Below are positions 8,599 through 16,623 of a stretch of 64,000 bases of DNA, piece after piece. The first letter of the stretch is position 1. Every line of letters starts with the position of its first letter. A program made the translations under genes and the position numbers. The notes beneath the pieces were generated by a model. It saw only the letters and a program-made list of their open reading frames with translations, searched no databases and was not told where the DNA came from. Origin of the DNA: Bordetella trematum (GTDB taxonomy: Bacteria; Pseudomonadota; Gammaproteobacteria; Burkholderiales; Burkholderiaceae_B); NCBI RefSeq assembly GCF_900078335.1, contig NZ_FKBR01000011.1:62001-126000 (forward strand). Reading direction: 5' to 3'.

Positions 8599-9144
8599 AT
8601 GTCCGATTTCCATCCTGCGCCTGACCCGTCCCGCCCGCCTGACGCGCCTCTGCGCGCATACCGGCGCGCGGCGGTAGCGGCGTTTCTTGCGCCCATCGCG
8701 TTGCTGGCAGGGCTGGTGGTCTGGCTGGCGCTTGACGACGGCCCGAGCCCGGATCCCGGGAAGTTCTCAGAGGCGGCCGTGCTGCAACGCATCGCGCCGG
8801 TGGCGCGTCATGTCACGGCGTCGCGGGAGCCAGGCGCCGACACGCCCGATGTGCCGGGCGAACCCGCAGCCGGCAGCCCGGCCGCCGGGGCCGAGGCAGC
8901 CATCGGCATGGGCCAGAAACTCTATCAAAGCGTGTGTTTCGCCTGCCATGCCACCGGCGTGGCCGATGCGCCCGTGCTGGGCGATCGCAAGGCCTGGGCG
9001 CCCTATCTGGCCACCGGCACCGAGGCGATGCTGCAAGCCGTGATGCAGGGCAAGGGGGCCATGCCGCCCAAGGGCGGCGCCGACGAGGCCACCGAGCAGG
9101 AATTGCGCGCCGCCATCGACTACCTGACGGCGGCGGCGCGCTAG
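8599..9144 (+). CDS. Membrane-anchored c-type cytochrome, class I (c5-like)
   Basis: 181 residues. A short cytoplasmic start is followed by one membrane helix (about residues 24-45), a Pro/Ala/Gly-rich linker and one heme domain in the periplasm. The heme site is C113-F-A-C116-H117; Met155 in KGAMPPKGG is the likely second axial ligand. The spacing and the sequence VCFACHATGVADAPVLGDRKAW match the cytochrome c5 group of electron carriers. Redox partners are unknown. It stands alone between tRNA-Arg and the convergent 3-hydroxyacyl-CoA dehydrogenase gene. Confidence 0.9.
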   Translation: MSDFHPAPDPSRPPDAPLRAYRRAAVAAFLAPIALLAGLVVWLALDDGPSPDPGKFSEAAVLQRIAPVARHVTASREPGADTPDVPGEPAAGSPAAGAEAAIGMGQKLYQSVCFACHATGVADAPVLGDRKAWAPYLATGTEAMLQAVMQGKGAMPPKGGADEATEQELRAAIDYLTAAAR

Positions 9145-9161
9145 CCGGCGGACAGCCGGAC

Positions 9162-10676
9162 TCAGCCAGCCAGCAGCGATAGGCCGAGCTGCACGCGGCG
9201 TTGCAGCCACAGGCTGGGACGGTAACGCGGATCGCCGGTCACGCGCTCCATGGTGCGCAGGATTTCCAGGATGCGCGCCGCGCCCAGGGCATCGCCCATG
9301 GCCAGCGGGCCCTTGGGATAACCCAGGCCCAGCGTCACCGCGCGGTCGATATCCTCGGCCGTAGCGATCCGCTGCTGGGCGATGTCGCAGGCAATGTTCA
9401 CGATGGTGGCGACCACGCGCTGGGCCACGAAGCCCGGCGAATCCTCGACCACGCTGACCGCCACGCCATCCTTGGCGAACAGGGCATGGGCGGCATCGCG
9501 CCACTGGGGCTGGGTCGCCGGCGACGTCATCAGGGTGCGGCGGCGGCTGACGGCGAAGTCATGCAGCACGTCCAGGCCGACGCAGCGGCTGCCATCCAGG
9601 CCCTGTTCGGCCACGCAGGTCGAGACGTCTGCACCCATGGGCGTGACCACCAGCAAGGCGTCGGCCGGGGCCGTTCCGGTGTCGATCAGGTCGGCGCCCA
9701 GCTGGCGCAGCAGGGCCACCGCGCGCGCCTGGCCGTCGGCGTGCGCCGGGCTGACCCAGACGCGCAGGCCTTCGGGCAGGGCGGGCACGGCCGGCTCGGC
9801 CGGAACGACCTTCTGGCCGTCGCGATAGACATAGAAGCCCTCGCCGACCTTGCGCCCCAGCAGGCCGCCGGCCAGCCGCAGGGTCGTGATCGGCGACGGA
9901 CGGAAGCGCGGCTCGTCGAAAAACTGGCGGTAGATGGATTCCATCACCGGGTGCGAGACATCCAGCGCGGTCAGGTCCAGCAGCTCGAACGGGCCCATGC
10001 GGAAACCCGCCTGCTCGCGCATGATGGCGTCGATCTGCTCGAACGAGGCCACGGCTTCCTGCGCCACCCGCAAGCCCTCGGTGTTCAGGCCGCGCCCGGC
10101 GTGGTTGACGATGAAGCCGGGCATGTCCTTGGCGCGCACGGGCGTGTGACCCATGCGGCGCGCCAGCACCGCCAGCTGATCGCCCACGGCAGGATCGCTG
10201 CGCAGGCCGTCGATGACTTCGACCACCTTCATCAGGGGCACGGGGTTGAAGAAGTGGTAGCCGGCCACGCGCTGCGGGCGCTGGCAGGCTGCGGCAATGG
10301 CGGTGATGGACAGCGACGAGGTGTTCGAGGCCAGGATGCAGTCCGGCCCGACGATGGCTTCCAGCGCGGCGAACAGGTCACGCTTGACATCCAGACGCTC
10401 GACAATGGCTTCGATCACCAGTTGGCAATCCGCCATATCCTTGAGCGAGCCGGCCGGCACCAGACACTGCTGCGCGGCAGCCACGGCCTCGGCGGTGAGC
10501 TTGCCCTTCTGGAGCAGCTTGTCCCAGGTCTGTGCCAGGGCCTGCACCGCTGCCTGCACCGCCTCGGCGTTGTTGTCGTACAGGCGCACCGTCACGCCCG
10601 CCTGGGCGGCGATCTGCGCGATGCCGCGCCCCATGGCGCCGGCGCCGATCACGCCCAGAATCTGGATGTCTGCCAT
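9162..10676 (-). CDS. 3-hydroxyacyl-CoA dehydrogenase (PaaH type)
   Basis: NAD-dependent oxidation of 3-hydroxyacyl-CoA in beta-oxidation or aromatic-acid pathways. 504 residues. Rossmann motif GVIGAGAMGRGIAQIAAQAG near residues 6-25; catalytic-region ASNTSSLSITAIA and GYHFFNPVPLMKVVEVI; then C-terminal domain signature PGFIVNHAGRGLNTEGL. A second C-terminal-type domain with PGFVAQRVVATIVN follows, as in the 500-residue PaaH forms. The ATG at 10676 follows GGAGAAGACAA; upstream frame would eat into the leader. Same strand as the CoA-transferase gene 37 bp upstream, so probably one operon. Confidence 0.92.
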   Translation of the reverse strand: MADIQILGVIGAGAMGRGIAQIAAQAGVTVRLYDNNAEAVQAAVQALAQTWDKLLQKGKLTAEAVAAAQQCLVPAGSLKDMADCQLVIEAIVERLDVKRDLFAALEAIVGPDCILASNTSSLSITAIAAACQRPQRVAGYHFFNPVPLMKVVEVIDGLRSDPAVGDQLAVLARRMGHTPVRAKDMPGFIVNHAGRGLNTEGLRVAQEAVASFEQIDAIMREQAGFRMGPFELLDLTALDVSHPVMESIYRQFFDEPRFRPSPITTLRLAGGLLGRKVGEGFYVYRDGQKVVPAEPAVPALPEGLRVWVSPAHADGQARAVALLRQLGADLIDTGTAPADALLVVTPMGADVSTCVAEQGLDGSRCVGLDVLHDFAVSRRRTLMTSPATQPQWRDAAHALFAKDGVAVSVVEDSPGFVAQRVVATIVNIACDIAQQRIATAEDIDRAVTLGLGYPKGPLAMGDALGAARILEILRTMERVTGDPRYRPSLWLQRRVQLGLSLLAG

Positions 10677-10713
10677 TTGTCTTCTCCTGCGTTTCTGAAA
10701 AACGAATCTTGTC

Positions 10714-11937
10714 TCAAGCCTGGGCCAGCGCCCGGATGTCCGCCTCGGACATGCCAAGCCGCTCGCTCAGGATCTGGTGGGTATGCTCACCCAACATCGG
10801 CGCGGGACGCCGGTACTGCACCGGCGTGTCCGAGAACTTGAGCGGGCTGGCCGCAATCGGCACGGTGCCGCCCAGCGCATGGGGCAGCTCGCGGCGCATC
10901 TCGCGCGCCTGCACCTGCGGATCCTGGTAGACCTGGTCCAGGGTGTTGATCGGACCGGCCGGCACGCCCGCGGCTTCCAGCGCCGCCAGCCAGTCGTCAC
11001 GCTCGCCGCCAGCCATGCACTCGGCCAGGATGGGCACCAGCGTGTCGCGATTGCGCACGCGCTGCGGATTGGTGGCAAAGCGCTCATCGGTAGCCAGTTC
11101 GGGGCGGCCGATGACGCGGCAGTAATTGCGGAACTGGCTGTCATTGCCGACCGCCACGATCAAGTGGCCATCGGCGGCGGCAAACACCTGATAGGGCACC
11201 AGGTTCTGGTGCGCATTGCCGGCGCGGCGCGGCGCCACCCCGGAAGTGAGGTAATTGAGGTTCTGGTTGGCCAGCATGGCCACCTGGCAATCCAGCAGCG
11301 CCATGTCGATGTGCTGGCCCAGCCCGCTGCGCTCGCGCTCGATGACGGCGGCCAGGATGCCGACGGTCGAGTACATGCCGGTCATCAGGTCGGTGACGGC
11401 CACGCCGGCTTTCTGCGGACCGCCGCCAGGCAGGTCGTCGCGTTCGCCGGTGATGCTCATCAGGCCGCCCATGCCCTGGATCATGAAGTCGTAGCCCGGG
11501 CGGCTGGCGTAGGGGCCCGTCTGACCAAAGCCGGTGATCGAACAATAGATCAGGCGCGGATTGATGGCCTTGAGGCTTTCATAGTCCAGGCCATACTTGC
11601 GCAGGCCGCCGACCTTGAAATTCTCCACCACGATGTCGCTCTGGCGCGCCAGCTCGCGCACCGCGTCGGCGCCCCGCTCGGTGGCGATATCCAGCGCGAC
11701 CGAGAATTTATTCCGGTTAGCCGACAGATAGTAGGCCGCCTCGGAAGTGTTCTCGCCGGCCGCATTCTTCAGGTAAGGCGGCCCCCAGGCGCGGGTATCG
11801 TCGCCCGAGCCCGGACGTTCGATCTTGATGACTTCGGCGCCGAGATCGGCGAGGTTCTGCGTGCACCAGGGACCGGCAAGCACGCGGGTGAGATCCAGCA
11901 CGCGAATGCCGGCCAGGGGAGCGTTACGTTGCGACAT
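10714..11937 (-). CDS. Class III CoA-transferase (CaiB/BaiF family)
   Basis: 407 residues. LAGIRVLDLTRVLAGPWCTQNLADLGAEVIKIE is the family opening. The catalytic aspartate is the D of AGVAVTDLMTGMYSTVGILAA, about residue 170, where the family forms an aspartyl-CoA thioester. Such enzymes move CoA between acids, often formate/oxalate, succinate/aromatic acid or carnitine pairs; the pair here is unknown. Its position between a hydroxyacyl-CoA dehydrogenase and an acyl-CoA dehydrogenase suggests it activates the acid that this cluster breaks down. Confidence 0.92.
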   Translation of the reverse strand: MSQRNAPLAGIRVLDLTRVLAGPWCTQNLADLGAEVIKIERPGSGDDTRAWGPPYLKNAAGENTSEAAYYLSANRNKFSVALDIATERGADAVRELARQSDIVVENFKVGGLRKYGLDYESLKAINPRLIYCSITGFGQTGPYASRPGYDFMIQGMGGLMSITGERDDLPGGGPQKAGVAVTDLMTGMYSTVGILAAVIERERSGLGQHIDMALLDCQVAMLANQNLNYLTSGVAPRRAGNAHQNLVPYQVFAAADGHLIVAVGNDSQFRNYCRVIGRPELATDERFATNPQRVRNRDTLVPILAECMAGGERDDWLAALEAAGVPAGPINTLDQVYQDPQVQAREMRRELPHALGGTVPIAASPLKFSDTPVQYRRPAPMLGEHTHQILSERLGMSEADIRALAQA

Positions 11938-11976
11938 GGCAATAATGAAATCAGACTTCAGAGAGCTGGCATATTA

Positions 11977-12008
11977 GCCCCGGCATCGCCGGGGCGTTTT
12001 TCGTTTTA
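11977..12008 (+). terminator. Plus-oriented intrinsic terminator in a minus-strand operon
   Basis: GCCCCGGC (11977-11984), a 3-nt loop and GCCGGGGC (11988-11995) are followed by GTTTTTCGTTTT on the plus strand. Both flanking genes are on the minus strand, so this would stop antisense rather than sense transcripts. Confidence 0.55.
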
Positions 12009-12013
12009 GGCAA

Positions 12014-12040
12014 GATCTTGTGCCGCCGCGGCACAAGATC
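12014..12040. repeat. Perfect 27-bp inverted repeat
   Basis: Arms GATCTTGTGCCG (12014-12025) and CGGCACAAGATC (12029-12040) are perfect 12-bp complements with a 3-nt loop. It lies just after the acyl-CoA dehydrogenase stop in the minus direction. There is no T run on either side, so it may be an RNA-stabilising stem rather than a simple terminator. Confidence 0.7.
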
Positions 12041-12048
12041 GCCGGCGT

Positions 12049-13197
12049 TCAACCGTGGGCCTTGAGCACTTCACGTGCAATGACCAGTTGCTGGATCTGC
12101 GTGGTGCCTTCAAAGATGCGGAACAGACGCGCATCGCGGTAGAAACGCTCCACCGGATACTCCGACATGTAGCCCGCGCCGCCGTGGATCTGCACTGCGC
12201 GGTCGGCCACACGGCCCAGCATCTCGGTGGAGAACATCTTGGTGCAGGCCGCTTCCATGGTGGTGTTCTCGCCGCGGTCGCGCTTGCGCGCCGCATCCAT
12301 CACCATGCAACGCGCTGCGTAGATCTCGGCCTGGCTGTCGGCCAGCATGGCCTGGATCAGCTGGAACTCGCTGATGGCCTGACCGAATTGCTTGCGTTCC
12401 AGCGCGTACAGCGTGGCGTCGCGCAACAGGCGTTCGGCCATACCCACGCACAGCGCGGAGATATGCAGACGCCCCTTGTCCAGCACGCGCATCGAGGTGC
12501 GGAAACCCGTGCCTTCCTTCTCGCCCAGCAGCGCGCTGGCCGGCACGCGGCAGTTGTCGAACACCACGTCGCTGGTGAGTGCGCCGGCCTGGCCCATCTT
12601 CTTGTCGGGCTTGCCCAGGGTCAGGCCCGGGGTGTTGGCCTCGACCAGAAAGCAGGAGATCGAGTCGGCGCGGCGCTCGGGCGCGGTGCGCGCCATCACC
12701 GAGAACAGCCCGGCGATGGGGGCATTGGTGATGTAGCGCTTGGTGCCGTTGAGGATGTAGTGATCGCCGTCACGCACGGCGGTGGTGCGGATCGACATGG
12801 CATCGGAGCCCGCGTCCGGCTCGGTCAGCGCGAAGGAGCCGATCAGCTCGCCGCTGGCCAGCTGCGGCAGGTACTTGGCGCGCTGAGCATCGGAGCCGGC
12901 CAGCACGATGGACTGCGAGCCGATGCCGATATTGGTGCCCGCCAGCGACCGGAAGGCCGGGGAGGTCTTGCCCAGTTCGAACACCACCTGCACTTCTTCT
13001 TCCATGTTCAGGCCCAGGCCGCCGTACTCGGAAGCGATCGACAGGCCAAACAGGCCCAGCTCACGCATCTCGTTGACGATGTCCTCGGGAATCACGCCGG
13101 TGTTGGCCAGCGCCTCTTCGGCGGGCACCAGGCGTTCGGTGACGAAGCGGCGCACCGCGTCCAGCAGCAGGGTCAGGGTTTCTTGGTCCAGGGCCAT
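12049..13197 (-). CDS. Acyl-CoA dehydrogenase
   Basis: FAD flavoenzyme oxidising acyl-CoA to enoyl-CoA. 382 residues, usual length. Motifs: GSFALTEPDAGSDAMSIRTTAV near residue 120, FDNCRVPASALLGEKEGTGF near 205, YALERKQFGQAISEFQLIQAMLAD near 265, and MSEYPVERFYRDARLFRIFEGTTQIQQ near 340 with the catalytic glutamate in FEGT. Chain-length preference cannot be read. It is 5 bp downstream of the TetR gene and upstream of the CoA-transferase and hydroxyacyl-CoA dehydrogenase genes, all on the minus strand. Confidence 0.95.
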   Translation of the reverse strand: MALDQETLTLLLDAVRRFVTERLVPAEEALANTGVIPEDIVNEMRELGLFGLSIASEYGGLGLNMEEEVQVVFELGKTSPAFRSLAGTNIGIGSQSIVLAGSDAQRAKYLPQLASGELIGSFALTEPDAGSDAMSIRTTAVRDGDHYILNGTKRYITNAPIAGLFSVMARTAPERRADSISCFLVEANTPGLTLGKPDKKMGQAGALTSDVVFDNCRVPASALLGEKEGTGFRTSMRVLDKGRLHISALCVGMAERLLRDATLYALERKQFGQAISEFQLIQAMLADSQAEIYAARCMVMDAARKRDRGENTTMEAACTKMFSTEMLGRVADRAVQIHGGAGYMSEYPVERFYRDARLFRIFEGTTQIQQLVIAREVLKAHG

Positions 13198-13202
13198 GGG
13201 GT

Positions 13203-13835
13203 TTACCTCGGTTCAGTGGCAGGGCGGCGCAAGCCGCCGGTGATCAGGTCGAAATAGTCTTGGGCAATAGCCTGAGCCGTCTGGCCCTGGCCGGGTTTGT
13301 ACCAGCGCACCATCCAGTTGAGCAGCGACAGCACCGCGCGGCCGGTGGCCGCCACATCGCGCTCGCGGAACACACCCTGGGCCACGCCATCGTTCAGGAT
13401 GCGCCGCAACAGCGCCTCGTAGCGATCGCGCAACCGGGCTGCGTCGGCCTGTTCGGGCAAGGCCATGCCGGAGTAACCGATCAGCATGGTCACGAACTGG
13501 TCGTGGTGGGTTTCGAAATAGCTGGCATGCGCCAGCATGAACGCGCGCAGTTGCTCATCGGCCCCCTGCACCGCGTCGCTGGCGTCGGTCACGCGGGTAA
13601 GCAGGCCGTCCAGCACCTCGAGAATGATGGCGTCATAGATCTCCTGCTTGGTGGCGTAATAGTGATAGATGGCCGCCTTGGATACACCGAGCGACGCCGC
13701 CAGATCCGCAATCGAGCTGCCGTCATAGCCGCTGCGCGCAAACAGCGCGGCGGCCGCGCCCAGGATGCGTTCACGCGGGGCGGCCAACGTGGGCGGACGC
13801 CCGGCGCGGCGGGCTGGAGTCGGGGTAGCAGACAT
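13203..13835 (-). CDS. TetR family transcriptional regulator
   Basis: 210 residues. The N-terminal helix-turn-helix domain reads RERILGAAAALFARSGYDGSSIADLAASLGVSKAAIYHYYATKQEIYDAI, the classic TetR block; the rest is a ligand-binding helical domain. It heads the acyl-CoA operon and faces the nitronate monooxygenase gene across 157 bp that hold a nested palindrome. By analogy with FadR/PsrA-type TetR proteins it probably responds to an acyl-CoA and represses both units; this is inferred. The ATG at 13835 is preferred over an in-frame TTG four codons earlier; no clear ribosome-binding site for either. Confidence 0.92.
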   Translation of the reverse strand: MSATPTPARRAGRPPTLAAPRERILGAAAALFARSGYDGSSIADLAASLGVSKAAIYHYYATKQEIYDAIILEVLDGLLTRVTDASDAVQGADEQLRAFMLAHASYFETHHDQFVTMLIGYSGMALPEQADAARLRDRYEALLRRILNDGVAQGVFRERDVAATGRAVLSLLNWMVRWYKPGQGQTAQAIAQDYFDLITGGLRRPATEPR

Positions 13836-13878
13836 GGCGATTTGCAAAAAAGGAAGCGCCGCGCGGGCGGCGCCGGCA

Positions 13879-13908
13879 TTGACAGCGATTTGCCGACTGC
13901 CGTTAAAT
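13879..13908 (+). promoter_or_regulatory. Candidate promoter for the nitronate monooxygenase operon
   Basis: TTGACA (13879-13884) and TTAAAT (13903-13908) are 18 bp apart. The predicted RNA start near 13915 falls inside the palindromic operator candidate. Confidence 0.5.
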
Positions 13909-13909
13909 G

Positions 13910-13949
13910 GTCCGGACTAATTAATTACCGGCCATCCGGTAGGTAATTA
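13910..13949. promoter_or_regulatory. Nested palindrome, likely TetR operator
   Basis: TAATTACC (13922-13929) and GGTAATTA (13942-13949) are perfect inverted arms. Inside them TACCGG (13926-13931) and CCGGTA (13936-13941) are a second perfect pair around CCAT. An 8-bp palindrome GTCCGGAC lies at 13910-13917. The site sits just downstream of a good promoter between the divergent TetR and nitronate monooxygenase genes, the usual place for a TetR operator. Confidence 0.6.
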
Positions 13950-13992
13950 TAAACCTGCCTTTTATCTTCCTCAACATCGGAAATCGACAGCC

Positions 13993-14973
13993 ATGACCGC
14001 CCCGTCCCATCCCCTGGTCGCCGACCTGTATCGCCAGATGCGCCTGCCGGTGATCTGCTCGCCTATGTTCATCGTCTCCAACCCGGAACTGGTGGTGGCG
14101 CAATGCACCAGCGGTGTGATGGGCGCCTTCCCGGCCCTCAACGCCCGTCCGCAGACGCTGCTGGGCGACTGGCTGGATCAGGTGCAGGGCGGCCTGGCCG
14201 CACACCGCGAAGCCCACCCGCAGGCCGTGATCGCGCCGTTCGCGGTCAACCAGATCATCCACACCTCCAATGACCGCCTGGACCAGGATCTGGCTGATTG
14301 CGCACGTCATCGCGTGCCCTACATCATCACCAGCCTGCGCGCGCCGGGCGATCTGGTCGACGAGATCCACGGCTGGGGCGGCAAGGTGCTGCATGACGTG
14401 ACGACCATCCGCCATGCCGAGAAGGCCCTGGAGGCGGGCGTGGACGGATTGATCCTGGTGGCCGCCGGCGCCGGCGGACATGCCGGCGCGCTGAGCCCCT
14501 TCGCGCTGCTGGCCGAGGTGCGCCGCTTCTATGACGGCCCGATCGCCCTGTCGGGCGCCATCGCCACCGGCGCCGGCGTGCTCGCCGCCCAGACCATGGG
14601 CGCTGACTTCGCCTACATGGGCACGCGCTTCATCGCCAGCACCGAGGCCAACGCCAGCCCGGACTACAAGGAGGCCCTGGTGGCCTCCAGCGCCGGCGAC
14701 ATCGTGTACACCCCGTTCTTTACCGGCATCCCCGGCAACTACCTGAAATCCAGCATCGTGAACGCAGGGCTGGATCCGGCCAATCTGCCGGCACCCAGCG
14801 CCGGCTCCTCCAACTTCGGCAGCACGCGCGCCAAGCCCTGGAAGGATATCTGGGGCGCCGGCCAGGGCGTGGGCAGCATCGCCGCCGTGCGTCCGGCCGC
14901 CGAGATCGTCGAACAGCTGCATGCCGAGTACCGCAGCGCGCAGGCGCGCATGGCCGCCCGGAGCTTTGCATGA
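13993..14973 (+). CDS. Nitronate monooxygenase (2-nitropropane dioxygenase family)
   Basis: FMN enzyme of about 326 residues. The N-terminal RLPVICSPMFIVSNPELVVAQ matches family opening; the phosphate-binding GLILVAAGAGGHAGALSPFALLAEV near residue 155 and IALSGAIATGAGVLAAQTMGADFAYMGTRFIAS near 185 are the strongest signatures. The family oxidises alkyl nitronates, but many members found beside acyl-CoA genes have unproven roles. It overlaps the next gene by 4 bp (ATGA), so it is translationally coupled to an isomerase-type crotonase. Confidence 0.9.
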   Translation: MTAPSHPLVADLYRQMRLPVICSPMFIVSNPELVVAQCTSGVMGAFPALNARPQTLLGDWLDQVQGGLAAHREAHPQAVIAPFAVNQIIHTSNDRLDQDLADCARHRVPYIITSLRAPGDLVDEIHGWGGKVLHDVTTIRHAEKALEAGVDGLILVAAGAGGHAGALSPFALLAEVRRFYDGPIALSGAIATGAGVLAAQTMGADFAYMGTRFIASTEANASPDYKEALVASSAGDIVYTPFFTGIPGNYLKSSIVNAGLDPANLPAPSAGSSNFGSTRAKPWKDIWGAGQGVGSIAAVRPAAEIVEQLHAEYRSAQARMAARSFA

Positions 14974-15713
14974 GCGCCCCGGTGCTGAGCGCGCACGATG
15001 ACGGCGTGCTGACGCTGACCATCAACCGGCCCCATTGCCGTAACGCCCTGGACAGCGCCAGCTATCTGGCGCTGGCCGAAGCCTTGCGCGCCGCGCAGGC
15101 CGACGCCGGGGTGGCGGCAGTCATCCTCACCGGCGCCGGCGAGCACTTCACCGCCGGCAACGATCTGCGCGACTTCCAGGGCGAGCGGCCCGCCGGCGAC
15201 AGCCCGGCCCTGGTCTTTCTGCGCGCGCTGATCGACTGCGACGCACCGGTGCTGGCAGCCGTCGAAGGCCATGCCGTCGGCGTGGGCACCACCTTGCTGC
15301 AGCACTGCGATTTCGTCTATGCCGGTGAAGGGGCGCGCCTGCGCCTGCCCTTCGTGGCGCTGGGCCTGTGCCCGGAAGGCGGCTCCAGTCAGTTGCTGGC
15401 CGGCATCGCCGGCACGCGTCGGGCAACCGAGTGGCTGATGCTGGGCGACCTGATCGATGCCACGGCCGCCTGCCAGGCCGGTCTGGTCAGCGCGGTGACG
15501 GCAAGCGGGCAGGCCCTGGCCACCGCACAGGCCACCGCCCGGCGGCTGGCGGCCCAGCCGCGCCAGGCCTTGCGCACCACCAAGGCCCTGTTGCGCGGGC
15601 CGGGCCGGGCCGAACTGCACGCCACGCTGGATCGGGAAGCGGAGCAATTCGTGCAGCGGCTGGCCAGCGCGGAGGCTCAGGCCGCCTTTGCGCGCTTTTT
15701 CAAGCGCGGCTGA
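14970..15713 (+). CDS. Enoyl-CoA hydratase/isomerase family protein, Delta3,Delta2-isomerase type
   Basis: 247-residue crotonase fold. Oxyanion-hole regions HFTAGNDLRDF near residue 56 and GHAVGVGTTLLQHCDFV near 95 are present. The two glutamates of true hydratases are replaced (GVGTTLL instead of GGCEL, LPFVALG instead of QPEI..G), while PEGGSSQLL near residue 130 carries the glutamate used by Delta3,Delta2-enoyl-CoA isomerases. So isomerisation of unsaturated acyl-CoA is more likely than hydration. Coupled to the nitronate monooxygenase gene. Its stop codon abuts the stop of the convergent crotonase gene with no spacer. Confidence 0.88.
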   Translation: MSAPVLSAHDDGVLTLTINRPHCRNALDSASYLALAEALRAAQADAGVAAVILTGAGEHFTAGNDLRDFQGERPAGDSPALVFLRALIDCDAPVLAAVEGHAVGVGTTLLQHCDFVYAGEGARLRLPFVALGLCPEGGSSQLLAGIAGTRRATEWLMLGDLIDATAACQAGLVSAVTASGQALATAQATARRLAAQPRQALRTTKALLRGPGRAELHATLDREAEQFVQRLASAEAQAAFARFFKRG

Positions 15714-16547
15714 TCAGAACGGGGCGTCGGGCGCAAAGTTCGGCGCCCGGCGCTCGCGCAGCGAACTCAGGCCTTCGCGCACATCGGGCCCGGAAAAGCC
15801 CATGAACTCCAGCGCCAACGAAGTATCGAAGGTCGGGCCCGCCTGACGCAGCCAGTTGTTCAAGGCATATTTGGTCCAGCGTATGGCCGTCTGCGAACCG
15901 CGCGCCAGGCGCTGCGCCACCTCGAAGGCGCGCTCGACCAGCTCCGGCTCCTCCACGCACAGCGACACCAGCCCGATACGCTCGGCCTCCTCGCCGCTGA
16001 CGGTTTCGCACAACAGCAGGTAGTACTTGGCCTTGGCCATGCCGCACAGCAGCGGCCAGACAATGGCCGCATGGTCGCCGGCTGCCACGCCCAGGCGGGT
16101 ATGGCCATCGATGATGCGCGCATCGCGCGCGGCAATCGAGATATCGGCCAGCAGCCCGGCCACCAGGCCCGCGCCCACAGCCGCGCCGTGCATGGCCGAG
16201 ACCACCGGCTTGCTGCAGTTGATGATGTTGTAGACCAGGTCGCGCGCCTCGCGCCAGACACGCGAACGAACCTCGAAGCTGTCGGCCATGTCTTCGACCA
16301 GATCCAGGTCGCCGCCGCCCGAGAACCCCTTGCCCTCGCCACGTATCACCACCACGCGGGTCAGCGGATCGGTGTCGATGTCGCGCCAGATATCGGCCAG
16401 CTCGCGGTGCATGCGGTGATCGGCCGTGGACAGCTTGCCGCTGGCGTCCTTGGCCCCCATGATGAGCTCCAGCACCCCTTCCGGGTGGCGCCGCAGCTTG
16501 AGGGATTGATAGCGCGCATAGTGCGCGAGCGTGTCGTCTTGGCTCAT
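15714..16547 (-). CDS. Crotonase-fold enoyl-CoA hydratase/isomerase family protein
   Basis: 277 residues. [16 protein letters not shown] near residue 70 and [22 protein letters not shown] near 120 give the CoA and oxyanion sites. Both hydratase glutamates are missing ([24 protein letters not shown]), with an aspartate in AGDHAA where the second catalytic region lies, as in a subgroup of uncharacterised crotonases. Precise reaction unknown. The ATG at 16547 has GGAGACCGAC upstream; a further ATG four codons earlier does not. Monocistronic, divergent from nnrD. Confidence 0.85.
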   Translation of the reverse strand: MSQDDTLAHYARYQSLKLRRHPEGVLELIMGAKDASGKLSTADHRMHRELADIWRDIDTDPLTRVVVIRGEGKGFSGGGDLDLVEDMADSFEVRSRVWREARDLVYNIINCSKPVVSAMHGAAVGAGLVAGLLADISIAARDARIIDGHTRLGVAAGDHAAIVWPLLCGMAKAKYYLLLCETVSGEEAERIGLVSLCVEEPELVERAFEVAQRLARGSQTAIRWTKYALNNWLRQAGPTFDTSLALEFMGFSGPDVREGLSSLRERRAPNFAPDAPF

Positions 16548-16623
16548 GTCGGTCTCCATCAGGCACGCCCAGGCGCGCGCCGTTTTGGGCCACTATAGTG
16601 GAAAGCCCTCTGCCGGAGTTTCC

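Noticed and set aside
10677-10757. Longer N-terminus for the 3-hydroxyacyl-CoA dehydrogenase
   Set aside because: It would overlap the CoA-transferase end, is arginine-rich and unlike the family; the ATG at 10676 has GGAGAAG before it.
15711-15716. Frameshift or fusion between the two adjacent crotonase genes
   Set aside because: They are on opposite strands and both are full length; the stops simply abut.
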